A stretch of DNA of 11,958 nucleotides from Bryobacterales bacterium (GTDB lineage Bacteria; Acidobacteriota; Terriglobia; Bryobacterales; Bryobacteraceae), in NCBI GenBank assembly GCA_025353235.1, contig JANXQZ010000387.1, positions 1 to 11,958 of the forward strand, in the 5' to 3' direction. The position numbers were made by a program, and so were the translations under genes. Below, piece by piece: positions 1 to 6,287 of this stretch (the stretch's first letter is position 1; every line of letters begins with the position of its first letter). The notes below the pieces were generated by a model. That model searched no databases, was not told the origin of the DNA, and was given only the letters and a program-made list of their open reading frames with translations.

Positions 1-1001
1 GTTCCGTCAGCCATCGAGCCATAGAAGTAAAGCCTGACCGCTCCCTGTTGGGTCGATGTTCCGAAGATGTCAAGTGATGTGTTCGAGATCACAATGCGAG
101 TATCAGAGCCGTCCTGATTCTTTACAAACGGAAACATTAGAGCCTGCCGACAAGTATTGATAGCGAAAAGATTGTGGGGCTGGAACAGATAAGGCAAGGC
201 CCCCGTCGAACCGTGCGCAAACGTCTTTGGGTTTGGCATGTATGTCACTATCAGCTTGGTTTGGCCTGGCGTGGGGAGGTCTTGATTTGTGTTGGAGAAG
301 AAGGCGACGTGAATCTCGATAGACGTGCGTTTTACAGCGTCCCCGACCGCCAACGCTTCCGAAGCAACGGTCTCGTAAACGGCACAGGCCTCTGTCTTCA
401 TAATCAGAATTTGGGCTAGCCCGGGCTTTGCTGTATGCGTTAGCTTGACTCCCGGCAAAGTATTCCCTTCAGGGTCTGTCGCGAGCATACGCAGCTTCCC
501 AGGGCGGTATCCCGGAGCACCCGAGGGGAGTGGCGTCGGAGACTTTGGAGACTTGGCGAGAGCCTCGGTGGTGTAAGCTTCGAGGGGTACTTCGATTGGG
601 GCAATAAGGCTTACACCACGTCCTACAGGTCCGAATTGAAGCCGTATTCGGTCTCCACTTCGGAAGGAGCGATGAAAGCCCTCAGTAAGAATCACTCGCA
701 CGTCCGGGCCATGTATCGGAAGTTCCGAAGATAGAAATCCTCCGTTGTGGATACGGCATTGCAGTAGGTTCGCGAAGCTGTTGCCGAAAATCAGGCGGGG
801 TTTGAGCGTGGTGACCCCTCCTCCTTGATCCTGCTCTTCGTAAGCACCCGATTCCTCGGGCTCCAACGCTTCCTGGTGGGTGTGCGGCTGATCGGTTTCA
901 TCAGGCCCTTCCTCTGGCTTGAATGGCTCAGGCCTGCGCGTTTGGTTCCACGCGATGAGGAGTATTGAGAAAAAAGCTTTGAGCTTCCGAAACCAGTCCA
1001 T
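1..1001 (-). CDS. Large surface/secreted protein, N-terminal part (runs off left edge)
   Basis: I translated the minus strand by hand from the ATG at 1001-999: the frame stays open for 333 codons to the window edge, so the gene is cut at its 3' end. An in-frame TGA lies three codons upstream, so this ATG is the earliest possible start. The protein begins MDWFRKLKAFFSILLIAW, a basic start plus a short hydrophobic stretch that could be a weak signal or anchor. Residues 20-62 are rich in Glu, Pro and Gln and look like a linker. Residues 288-328 contain FPFVKNQDGSDTRIVISNTS followed by an IFGTSTQQG...LYFYG pattern. I recognise this from Acidobacteriota (Solibacter-type) extracellular proteins, where FPFVTNQAGFDTGI-like segments form a C-terminal beta-rich module. 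Function is unknown; an outer-surface role is inferred. No good Shine-Dalgarno precedes the ATG. Confidence 0.75.
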   Translation of the reverse strand, partial: MDWFRKLKAFFSILLIAWNQTRRPEPFKPEEGPDETDQPHTHQEALEPEESGAYEEQDQGGGVTTLKPRLIFGNSFANLLQCRIHNGGFLSSELPIHGPDVRVILTEGFHRSFRSGDRIRLQFGPVGRGVSLIAPIEVPLEAYTTEALAKSPKSPTPLPSGAPGYRPGKLRMLATDPEGNTLPGVKLTHTAKPGLAQILIMKTEACAVYETVASEALAVGDAVKRTSIEIHVAFFSNTNQDLPTPGQTKLIVTYMPNPKTFAHGSTGALPYLFQPHNLFAINTCRQALMFPFVKNQDGSDTRIVISNTSLDIFGTSTQQGAVRLYFYGSMADG

Positions 1002-1022
1002 AGATTGTCAAGAGTTTACCAG

Positions 1023-1090
1023 CCCAAACGCGCCTCGGCCTCCAAATCGTGACGCGTCAGGCTAGTGCTCTATCCCTAAGCTACATTTGA
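1023..1090 (-). pseudogene. tRNA-like remnant
   Basis: On the minus strand the 25 bases TAGCTTAGGGATAGAGCA-CTAGCCT match the universal tRNA D-arm and the start of an anticodon arm. The D stem GCTT/GAGC pairs. The seven bases before it (TCAAATG) pair with CGTTTGG at 1030-1024 (five Watson-Crick pairs, two G-T), placed as an acceptor stem should be. The 3' half of the anticodon stem (expected GCTAG) is missing, and no standard TTC-containing T loop is present. The segment between position 27 and the 3' acceptor strand is about four bases short. This reads as a decayed or partly deleted tRNA, possibly valine-like (CTGACGC loop, GAC). It could be chance, so I give moderate confidence only. Confidence 0.38.
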
Positions 1091-1347
1091 AAGGATATTT
1101 TGGACATGACGTTAGCGATCCCCCGGAACTGGAAGCCCAAGTTAAGCAGCGAGCGGAGACCGAAGGACTGAGCGCCGAAACATGGCTCTGCCGCATCGTC
1201 GGGGAAATTTGGGCCGATATGCCGGATGAAGTTCGCGCGAAGCTGCCTCTGGACGGGGGCAGCGAGCACGATCATTACATCTACGGTTTACCGAAGGAAA
1301 CGTGGAAAGGGCTATGTTTGCAGACGCCTTATACTGGATTGCACTGA
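1087..1347 (+). CDS. Antitoxin-like protein of a VapBC-type pair (probably 5'-truncated)
   Basis: The 86-residue frame has a TTG as its most upstream plausible start; the stop before it is at 1063-1065. Residues 13-37 (PPELEAQVKQRAETEGLSAE followed by TWLCR) resemble the short ribbon-helix-helix/CopG-like N-terminus of small antitoxins. The middle (MPDEVRAKLP...HDHYIYGLPK) matches a tail I associate with antitoxins encoded before PIN toxins. The next gene starts inside it at 1302, as expected for a coupled antitoxin-toxin pair. The first residues (MKGYFGHDVS) do not look like a normal antitoxin start. The TTG also lies inside the tRNA-like remnant, so the 5' end may be a recombination join. 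The role, binding and silencing the neighbouring toxin and its own promoter, is inferred from context. Confidence 0.5.
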   Translation: MKGYFGHDVSDPPELEAQVKQRAETEGLSAETWLCRIVGEIWADMPDEVRAKLPLDGGSEHDHYIYGLPKETWKGLCLQTPYTGLH

Positions 1348-1808
1348 GTGATCCGACCGACGCCGCCCACCGCGAGGCACAGGTGTTTGATCGAACCCTG
1401 GGCTTTACGATCATTCTCACCACTGATGAAGTCTTGATTGAGTTCCTAACGTTTTCCGGGAGCGATCCTGGCTGCGGCTTAAAGCATCCAGTAGCAGGCA
1501 TCCGGTTCAGGCGAGTGCGCGAAGTGGTGATTTTGAAGACGCCGGGCGCGACTCGGTGGCGAGTAAGCAAGATTTTTTCTGTGGAGTTCCTCGTGCTGGG
1601 GGCGGTGGCTGGGTTGATGGGTACACTGCTGGCGAACGGGTTTGCCAACCTGCTTCTTTATAAGCTGCTGAATGGGAAGCTGCGCGTGGATGTGGTCTCG
1701 AGTTTGGTGTGTATTGGTGCGACTGCGTTGATTGCTAATCTTGCGGGGTGGGTGGCGAGTTTCCGGATTTTGGGTCAGAAGCCTCTGCAGGTGCTGCGGG
1801 AAGAGTAA
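1302..1808 (+). CDS. Broken PIN toxin (VapC-like) joined to the C-terminus of an FtsX/MacB-type permease
   Basis: This 168-residue frame starts with GTG after a good Shine-Dalgarno (AAGGA, four bases upstream). Residues 5-53 are the first third of a PIN ribonuclease: MFADALYWIAL carries the first catalytic Asp and TTDEVLIEF the next acidic residue. The later PIN acidic residues are absent. From about residue 64 the sequence becomes AGIRFRRVREVVILKTPGAT and then three hydrophobic stretches ending FRILGQKPLQVLREE, the tail of a MacB/FtsX-like permease (the type duplicated in Acidobacteriota). About 55-60 residues of PIN normally follow and are lost; the permease core is also lost. In another frame near 1465-1490 the DNA reads SWLRLKAS, which would continue a PIN domain, so a one-base indel near 1453-1457 probably preceded the join. 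A functional hybrid is unlikely; I treat it as two gene remnants read through by chance. Confidence 0.6.
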   Translation: MERAMFADALYWIALSDPTDAAHREAQVFDRTLGFTIILTTDEVLIEFLTFSGSDPGCGLKHPVAGIRFRRVREVVILKTPGATRWRVSKIFSVEFLVLGAVAGLMGTLLANGFANLLLYKLLNGKLRVDVVSSLVCIGATALIANLAGWVASFRILGQKPLQVLREE

Positions 1809-1815
1809 GGTCCGT

Positions 1816-1836
1816 GCAGCTGACCCTATCAGCTGC
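1816..1836. terminator. Hairpin between convergent gene ends
   Basis: GCAGCTGA (1816-1823), a five-base loop CCCTA, and TCAGCTGC (1829-1836) form a perfect 8-bp inverted repeat. It lies just after the stop of the plus-strand permease remnant (1808) and contains the stop codon of the minus-strand HEPN-like gene (1831-1829). The position fits a bidirectional terminator. Neither side is followed by a clear U-run, so intrinsic termination is uncertain. Confidence 0.4.
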
Positions 1837-2206
1837 GGTTCTTGACCAGAAATGAAACGAGATAGGCTTGCGCGATCCGCTCGGTGCGTATCGACTTCCA
1901 TTTAGCAAAGGCGTCCTCGGCTAATTTGAGTTGACCGAGAGCTTGGGTTCGAGTCCAGAAAACAGTGTTGTCGTAATCCGCAACGTGCCTAATATTTTGT
2001 AACTGTACGAATGCGTCGGCTACAAATCTCAAATTCTCTACTACTGCCGGATCTTCTCCGACAAACGGAAAAATGTTCGAATTCAAGATGCGACTGGAGG
2101 CGGCTGATATACCTCGCCGAAGGCTCGCTTGCTTTGGGGCATCTGGTTCTTTATGAACAAGTTCAGTTGCCTGTTGCAGGAGCTCATCATGAAACTCATC
2201 AATCAC
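1829..2206 (-). CDS. HEPN-like protein with apparent internal deletion
   Basis: The 125-residue protein starts at GTG 2206-2204, which overlaps the TGA of the preceding gene as GTGA; this coupling is why I prefer it to the GTG two codons upstream. Residues 5-36 (FHDELLQQA...PKQASLRRGISAA) match the start of a helical HEPN-like family in which RRAVSTAYYALFHLL usually follows. Here the sequence jumps after residue 36 to SSRILNSNIFPFVGEDPAVV. It then continues with the normal tail: FVADAFVQLQNIRHVADYD, a TRTQAL segment and a final FAKWKSIR helix. Compared with what I remember of the family, roughly 55-60 residues are missing in frame. HEPN proteins are often RNases or toxin partners, but no clear Rx4-6H active-site motif is visible, so activity is doubtful. 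GC is visibly lower than in the flanking genes. Confidence 0.5.
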   Translation of the reverse strand: MIDEFHDELLQQATELVHKEPDAPKQASLRRGISAASSRILNSNIFPFVGEDPAVVENLRFVADAFVQLQNIRHVADYDNTVFWTRTQALGQLKLAEDAFAKWKSIRTERIAQAYLVSFLVKNRS

Positions 2207-2522
2207 GACCACTCCGGCTCGTGCCGCTGTTCCTGCTCGGATGCGCTGCGAAAACTAAAGTAGGGGATTAATCCCCAGTTCTCGTAAGGACGAATCTCAT
2301 CGAATACGATTTTCCTTATACGCGTCGTAAAATGTGAGAGAACATCTTCCCTGGTTGCTTCGTCCGCAGTACAATTCGGAAAAAGATAGAGGGATCCCCG
2401 CTGGTATCTGTTCCGATGTTGTGCCTGACCCGAACAGCTTCTTTCCCCAGCTTAGGAATAACCTTGGCCGCTTCATTGGCGAGGTCTGCCTGATTAACAA
2501 AACCGCTAGGAACCGTTCGCAT
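2203..2522 (-). pseudogene. Small conserved partner of the HEPN-like gene, frameshifted
   Basis: Reading from ATG 2522 gives MRTVPSGFVNQADLANEAAK...GTDTSGDPSIFFRIVLR, then loses its pattern and stops at 2316. Adding one base near 2361-2366 restores a continuous 106-residue protein: ...FRIVLRDEATREDVLSHF, then TRIRKIVFDEIRPYENWGL and IPYFSFRSASEQ, ending EPEWS with TGA at 2205-2203. The observed span of 320 bases is exactly one short of 107 codons. The restored ending has the regular look of a real conserved protein, with GDPSIFFR and YFSFRS motifs I have seen upstream of HEPN-like genes. I know no function. Its stop overlaps the HEPN-like start by GTGA, so the two formed a translationally coupled pair. 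No clear Shine-Dalgarno precedes the ATG; GATAAT lies about ten bases upstream. A sequencing error could mimic the frameshift. Confidence 0.6.
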
Positions 2523-2575
2523 AGTGCTATTATCGCGCGCTCGTTATGTGACGTTGGGCCGCGCTACGATGAAAC

Positions 2576-3367
2576 GTGCCTGCGCGCGAGATCCTGGCGA
2601 TCTCGAACAACCTCCTCGAAGCCATGCGGTTCTTCGGCCGCGCCCGGAAGGATGGCGTGGTCGAGGAAGGCCCCGGAGTCTGCCTCATTTCCTGCGGCCT
2701 CAACTATGCCGCCTTTAATGCCGCCGTGCTCTCCGAACCCATTGGCCCCCACGCGAGCGAACTGCGCCAAAGAATTCAGATCCCGGTGGACTTCTACCAA
2801 AGCCGCAATCTTCGCTGGACCTATTGGCTATGCGACGGCGTCGTAGATACGGCGGTTCGCCGACAATCCCAGTCCATCTTCAGCCGCTTTGGCTTGAGCC
2901 CGCTTACCGACCCTCCCGGTCTTTATGCCGATTGCTTGCGCCCTCCCACGCGCCCCCTCCCCAGCCTCCAAACGCGGCGCGTGACGAACGAGCAGACGCG
3001 CTTGGCATTCGCGCATATTACTGGGGTCGCCTTTGAGATACCGTTTGAAGTCTGCCGGGAAATATACGGCGGTGCGCAGGCTTGGGCCGGATCGTTTCAG
3101 GGTTATGTGGGCTACGCGAACGGCTTGCCTGTTACCACCGCGGCCACCGTAGTAACTGGCGATGTGGCTGGAATTTACTCAGTGGCAACGCTGCCGAACC
3201 ATCGCGGCAAGGGCTACGCCGAGGCCATCATGCGTGAGGCGCTCGGCCAAGTGAGGGAGTCCACCGGCATTGAAGCCACGGTCCTGCAATCCACAACCAC
3301 GGGGCTGCCGCTCTATGAGCGCATGGGATACCGGCAGATCACTCGCTTCAGCGTGTATATCGGGTGA
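2576..3367 (+). CDS. GNAT-family N-acetyltransferase
   Basis: The 263-residue protein starts at GTG 2576; an in-frame TGA lies at 2570-2572, and the next ATG (residue 17) would cut into conserved sequence. The C-terminal half carries the GNAT fold: a beta-strand region (AGIYSVATLP, about 197-206), the acetyl-CoA pyrophosphate-binding loop NHRGKGYAEAIM (207-218), and the closing LYERMGYRQITRFSVYIG typical of the last helix and strand. The N-terminal half (residues 1-130) is an extra domain seen in longer two-part GNAT proteins. It would transfer an acetyl group from acetyl-CoA to an amine; the substrate cannot be read from the sequence. It stands alone on the plus strand, divergent from the damaged HEPN pair (53 bases apart) and convergent with tsaE, overlapping its 3' end by 20 bases. 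Confidence 0.85.
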   Translation: MPAREILAISNNLLEAMRFFGRARKDGVVEEGPGVCLISCGLNYAAFNAAVLSEPIGPHASELRQRIQIPVDFYQSRNLRWTYWLCDGVVDTAVRRQSQSIFSRFGLSPLTDPPGLYADCLRPPTRPLPSLQTRRVTNEQTRLAFAHITGVAFEIPFEVCREIYGGAQAWAGSFQGYVGYANGLPVTTAATVVTGDVAGIYSVATLPNHRGKGYAEAIMREALGQVRESTGIEATVLQSTTTGLPLYERMGYRQITRFSVYIG

Positions 3368-3776
3368 TCTCAATCTCGCGCGTGTTCTCATCGGTGGGTG
3401 TCAGCCGGATCTCGAACCGGTCTTCGGGCATCAGCTCAGGAAATCGTTCTCCCCACTCGACCACAACCAGCGCATCGCGATCAAAGATTTCATCAAGTCC
3501 TAAGTTTGCTACTTGCCTCGCTTCGTCGAGTCGGTATAGATCAATATGATAGACGTCCGCGCCGTATTCGTGGATCAAGGTATAGGTGGGGCTGCTAACT
3601 TCATCGTGCGACGCGGCTCCTCGACCCGCCGCCAACCCCTTGGCCAGGGTTGTCTTGCCTGCGCCCAAGTTGCCGATTAGCAGCACTGCTGCTTTCAACG
3701 GTAGCTGATGCGCGATCAGCTCGCCCAAGGCGATCGTCTCCTCCTCAGAGTGCGTGTAGAACTTCAGCGCATTCAC
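3348..3776 (-). CDS. tsaE: tRNA threonylcarbamoyladenosine (t6A) biosynthesis ATPase TsaE
   Basis: TsaE is the ATPase that works with TsaB and TsaD to place t6A at position 37 of tRNAs reading ANN codons, in the cytoplasm. I chose the GTG at 3776-3774, giving 142 residues beginning MNALKFYTHSEEET, because this is the usual length and N-terminus of the family; a longer frame back to 3866 adds 30 residues with no family character. Visible motifs are the Walker A loop GNLGAGKTT (35-43), VSSPTYTLIHEY (60-71, the SPT-[FY] signature), HIDLYRL (77-83, Walker B-like Asp) and VVEWGERFPE (106-114). The start lies 32 bases inside the end of nnr, so translation is likely coupled. The tsaB and tsaD partners are not in the window. 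The 3' end overlaps the convergent GNAT gene. Confidence 0.93.
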   Translation of the reverse strand: MNALKFYTHSEEETIALGELIAHQLPLKAAVLLIGNLGAGKTTLAKGLAAGRGAASHDEVSSPTYTLIHEYGADVYHIDLYRLDEARQVANLGLDEIFDRDALVVVEWGERFPELMPEDRFEIRLTPTDENTREIEITRYTR

Positions 3777-5280
3777 GAATAGCCTCCGGCAGGAAGCGGA
3801 AAAGATCGCCGGCGATGAGGGACTTCTCGCCAAGTTCGCGAGCTCCGAGTTCTCCTGCGCGGCCATGCAGGTAGACTCCGGCCAAAACGGCTGCCTCTAT
3901 GTCATTCGGGAACTGCGCAAGTAACCCTGTGATGATGCCGGTGAGCACATCGCCGGTTCCACCGGTGGCCATCCCCGGAGAGCCGGTCGGATTGATCCAC
4001 ACACGCCCATTCGGCCACGCCATCACTGTCCGATTTCCCTTCAGCACCAGGTAGACTCCGTGCTCCTGTGCATACGATCGCGCTACGCCAATGCGATCCG
4101 CTTGCACGGCTTCCACACTCAGGCCCGTCAACCGCGCCATTTCGCCTGGATGCGGTGTGAGGATACGCGGTCCTTTGGCGTAAATTGGGTGACCCGCGAT
4201 GGCGTTTAGCCCGTCCGCATCCACCACCATCGATGTTTCTAATTCGTCAACCAGCCGTCGGACTAAGCCCACGGTTTCCGGATCGCTACCCATCCCGGGA
4301 CCTATGGCGACCACGTTCTTGCGCTGGAGGGATTCGGCGGGCACGCTCTGCACCATGCCCGACTGCGTTTCTGGCAGAGGGTCGGTCATGAGTTCGGGGG
4401 CGTGGGAAGCGATCGCGTCGATGGCCGAAGCAGCCGAGCCAACAGTGACTAGCCCGGCTCCGGCCCGCAGCGCTCCGAGACCCGCCATCGCTGCCGCGCC
4501 GGTCTTGCCGCGGCCGCCCGCGATGATCAGCGCGTGCCCATATAATCCTTTGTTGGAGTCACGTGCGCGGGGCTTGAATAGGTGCTGAAAGTCGGCGTGT
4601 TCGGAGAGCGCCAGATAGATAGAGTCGTCTTCTTCATAGAGCTCTGCCGGTGAACCGATTTGCCCAAAGCGCAACTCGCCCACGCTTTCGCAGGCGGGCG
4701 CGAGCACATGGCAGGGCTTGGGAGCGGTGAACGTCACCGTGTAGTCGGCGCGTACTACGTCTCCCGTATGAAACGCCAGGTCGCTTGCGAGCCCAGAGGG
4801 GAGGTCTACTGCTACGACTTTGGCGTCAGGAAACCCGCTATTGATCTCGCGAATAAGTTCGGCGGATCGGTCGCGCGCCGGTCCGGTCAGCCCGGTACCC
4901 AGCAGTGCGTCGACGACCACCGTCGCACGACGCGTGTCGGGCGTAATTTCGAAGCCGACCTCGCACCCGGCGGCTGTCAGCATCTGGAAATTCGCGGCTG
5001 CGTCGCCTTTAAGATCCTCGGACCTGCCCGCTAGGATGACGTGCAGCGCCCGAAGTTGAAAGCGCGTATGGAGCTGGCGGGCGACCACTAATCCATCGCC
5101 GCCGTTATTCCCTTTGCCGCAGAACACTGCTATCCGATGTCGCGCTAGAGGGGCGAACTTTTTAGCGAGAAACTCCACCACGCGGCAGCCTGCGTTTTCC
5201 ATCAGGATGATGCCTGGAATGCCCGACTCGATGGTTCGACGATCCACCTCGCGCATTTGCGCGGCGGTCAGTACTTTCAT
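3745..5280 (-). CDS. nnr: Bifunctional NAD(P)HX epimerase / ADP- or ATP-dependent NAD(P)HX dehydratase
   Basis: Nnr repairs hydrated, inactive NAD(P)H: the N-terminal domain interconverts the R and S epimers and the C-terminal domain dehydrates the S form using ADP or ATP. The 511-residue length is typical of the fused bacterial form. N-terminal YjeF-type domain (about 1-215): GNNGGDG (57-63), VDALLGTG (123-130), DLPSG (159-163). C-terminal ribokinase-like domain (about 235-505): NKGLYGHALIIAGG (243-256), GPGMG (327-331), DADGLN (354-359), TPHPGE (375-380) and GGTGDVL (440-446) with the catalytic Asp at 444. All key motifs are present. The ATG shares ATGA with the stop of the upstream K+ channel gene, and the 3' end runs 32 bases into tsaE. 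It is an intact member of a tightly packed operon. Confidence 0.95.
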   Translation of the reverse strand: MKVLTAAQMREVDRRTIESGIPGIILMENAGCRVVEFLAKKFAPLARHRIAVFCGKGNNGGDGLVVARQLHTRFQLRALHVILAGRSEDLKGDAAANFQMLTAAGCEVGFEITPDTRRATVVVDALLGTGLTGPARDRSAELIREINSGFPDAKVVAVDLPSGLASDLAFHTGDVVRADYTVTFTAPKPCHVLAPACESVGELRFGQIGSPAELYEEDDSIYLALSEHADFQHLFKPRARDSNKGLYGHALIIAGGRGKTGAAAMAGLGALRAGAGLVTVGSAASAIDAIASHAPELMTDPLPETQSGMVQSVPAESLQRKNVVAIGPGMGSDPETVGLVRRLVDELETSMVVDADGLNAIAGHPIYAKGPRILTPHPGEMARLTGLSVEAVQADRIGVARSYAQEHGVYLVLKGNRTVMAWPNGRVWINPTGSPGMATGGTGDVLTGIITGLLAQFPNDIEAAVLAGVYLHGRAGELGARELGEKSLIAGDLFRFLPEAIRECAEVLHAL

Positions 5281-6287
5281 GCGTTGATCTCCGCGAGCAT
5301 GTGCTCCAATTTGCGCAAGCTGGCAGGCTCGCCCATTACCACCAGGAAATCGCCGCCGTCGATTTCCGCGTCGGCAGGCGGATTAAAAAGCATCCGACCA
5401 TCCGCCTTGCGGATCGCCAGTACGATTACGCCAAGTTCACGGCGGAGTTGCATTTGCTCCAGCGTGCGGCTGGCGAACTCGCTGCCTGGTGCGACGCGCA
5501 CCTGTTCGATCCCCACGTCGAGACCCATGCTCTTGGTAGTGAAGTCGATGAACTGGAAGACATGCGGTTTGAGCAGAGCTTGGGCCATCCGATTCCCGGT
5601 GATGTCGTAGGGAGCGAAGACGAAGTCGGCTCCAGCGCGCCGGAACTTCTGCTCGGACGTCTCTTCCGCGATGCGAGCGCACACCCGCAGGCTGGAGTTT
5701 AAGCCCTTCGCCGAGAGTAGAAGGAACAGATTATCGGCGTCGGTGGAAAGGGTCGCGATTAGGCCTTGGGCGCGCAGGATGCCGACATCCATGAGTGTCT
5801 CGTCGCGATTCGAATCCGCCAGCACGGCCAGCATCCCGACACGGATGGCCCGCTCTACTTTGTCTTCATCCCGGTCTACTATGACGAACGGCACACCAGC
5901 CCGGCTGAGTTCGGCGGCAGCCCCGCGCCCGACGCGGCCAAACCCGCACACGATGTAATGATCCTTCAGTTTATCGATCATGGTTTTGACCCTCCGTTTT
6001 CCGAAGAACTGGTTCAGCTCGAGTTCGATCACCGTCTGAGTCATGCCGCCGACGGCCAGCAGGAGGGAAATGACTCCAAAAAAGATCAGGAAGGAATTGA
6101 AGATCCGGCCCGCGCGGCTCAACCCAAAGATCTCGCCGTAGCCGACGGTGGTGATAGTGGTGAGGGTGAAGTAGAAAGCGTCGAAGGGGGCGTAATGCTC
6201 GATCAGCATGAAGCCGAGCGTTCCGCCGAAGAGCGTGACTAGGAGGGATGACGCAATGAAGATGAGACGGGGGCGGAGGTGATCCAT
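5277..6287 (-). CDS. Potassium channel with RCK (TrkA-N/TrkA-C) regulatory domains
   Basis: This 336-residue inner-membrane protein is a two-helix K+ channel of the MthK type. TM1 spans about residues 7-29, the pore helix and selectivity filter TTITTVGYGE about 43-52, and TM2 about 63-84. The filter TVGYG is the K+ signature. The cytosolic part starts with a Rossmann RCK-N domain: HYIVCGFGRVGRG (110-122) is the nucleotide loop and VIVDRDED (135-142) carries the acidic residues at the end of the second strand. An RCK-C domain (about 255-336) follows, ending GGDFLVVMGEPASLRKLE. RCK domains gate such channels in response to Ca2+, nucleotides or other ligands; which applies here cannot be read. 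The ATG at 6287 directly precedes TM1. The gene overlaps the upstream small membrane-protein gene by 49 bases and nnr by 4. Confidence 0.92.
   Translation of the reverse strand: MDHLRPRLIFIASSLLVTLFGGTLGFMLIEHYAPFDAFYFTLTTITTVGYGEIFGLSRAGRIFNSFLIFFGVISLLLAVGGMTQTVIELELNQFFGKRRVKTMIDKLKDHYIVCGFGRVGRGAAAELSRAGVPFVIVDRDEDKVERAIRVGMLAVLADSNRDETLMDVGILRAQGLIATLSTDADNLFLLLSAKGLNSSLRVCARIAEETSEQKFRRAGADFVFAPYDITGNRMAQALLKPHVFQFIDFTTKSMGLDVGIEQVRVAPGSEFASRTLEQMQLRRELGVIVLAIRKADGRMLFNPPADAEIDGGDFLVVMGEPASLRKLEHMLAEINA

Noticed and set aside
1006..1011. Perfect TTGACA on the minus strand just before the surface-protein ATG
   Set aside because: It lies four bases from the start codon and no -10 box follows at 17 bases, so it would start transcription inside the gene; most likely chance.
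1023..1090. Calling an intact tRNA
   Set aside because: The anticodon stem does not close and no TTC-type T loop is present, so only a remnant can be supported.
1302..1808. A functional toxin-permease fusion
   Set aside because: Both halves lack their essential parts, and the toxin's own continuation is visible in a different frame, so an accidental read-through fits better.
2334..2846. Plus-strand 170-codon frame crossing the HEPN partner gene and the GNAT start
   Set aside because: It is antisense to one recognisable gene and out of frame with another, with no family-like sequence.
4185..5059. Plus-strand frames inside nnr
   Set aside because: Antisense shadows of a fully conserved gene, Ser/Arg/Pro-rich and without motifs.
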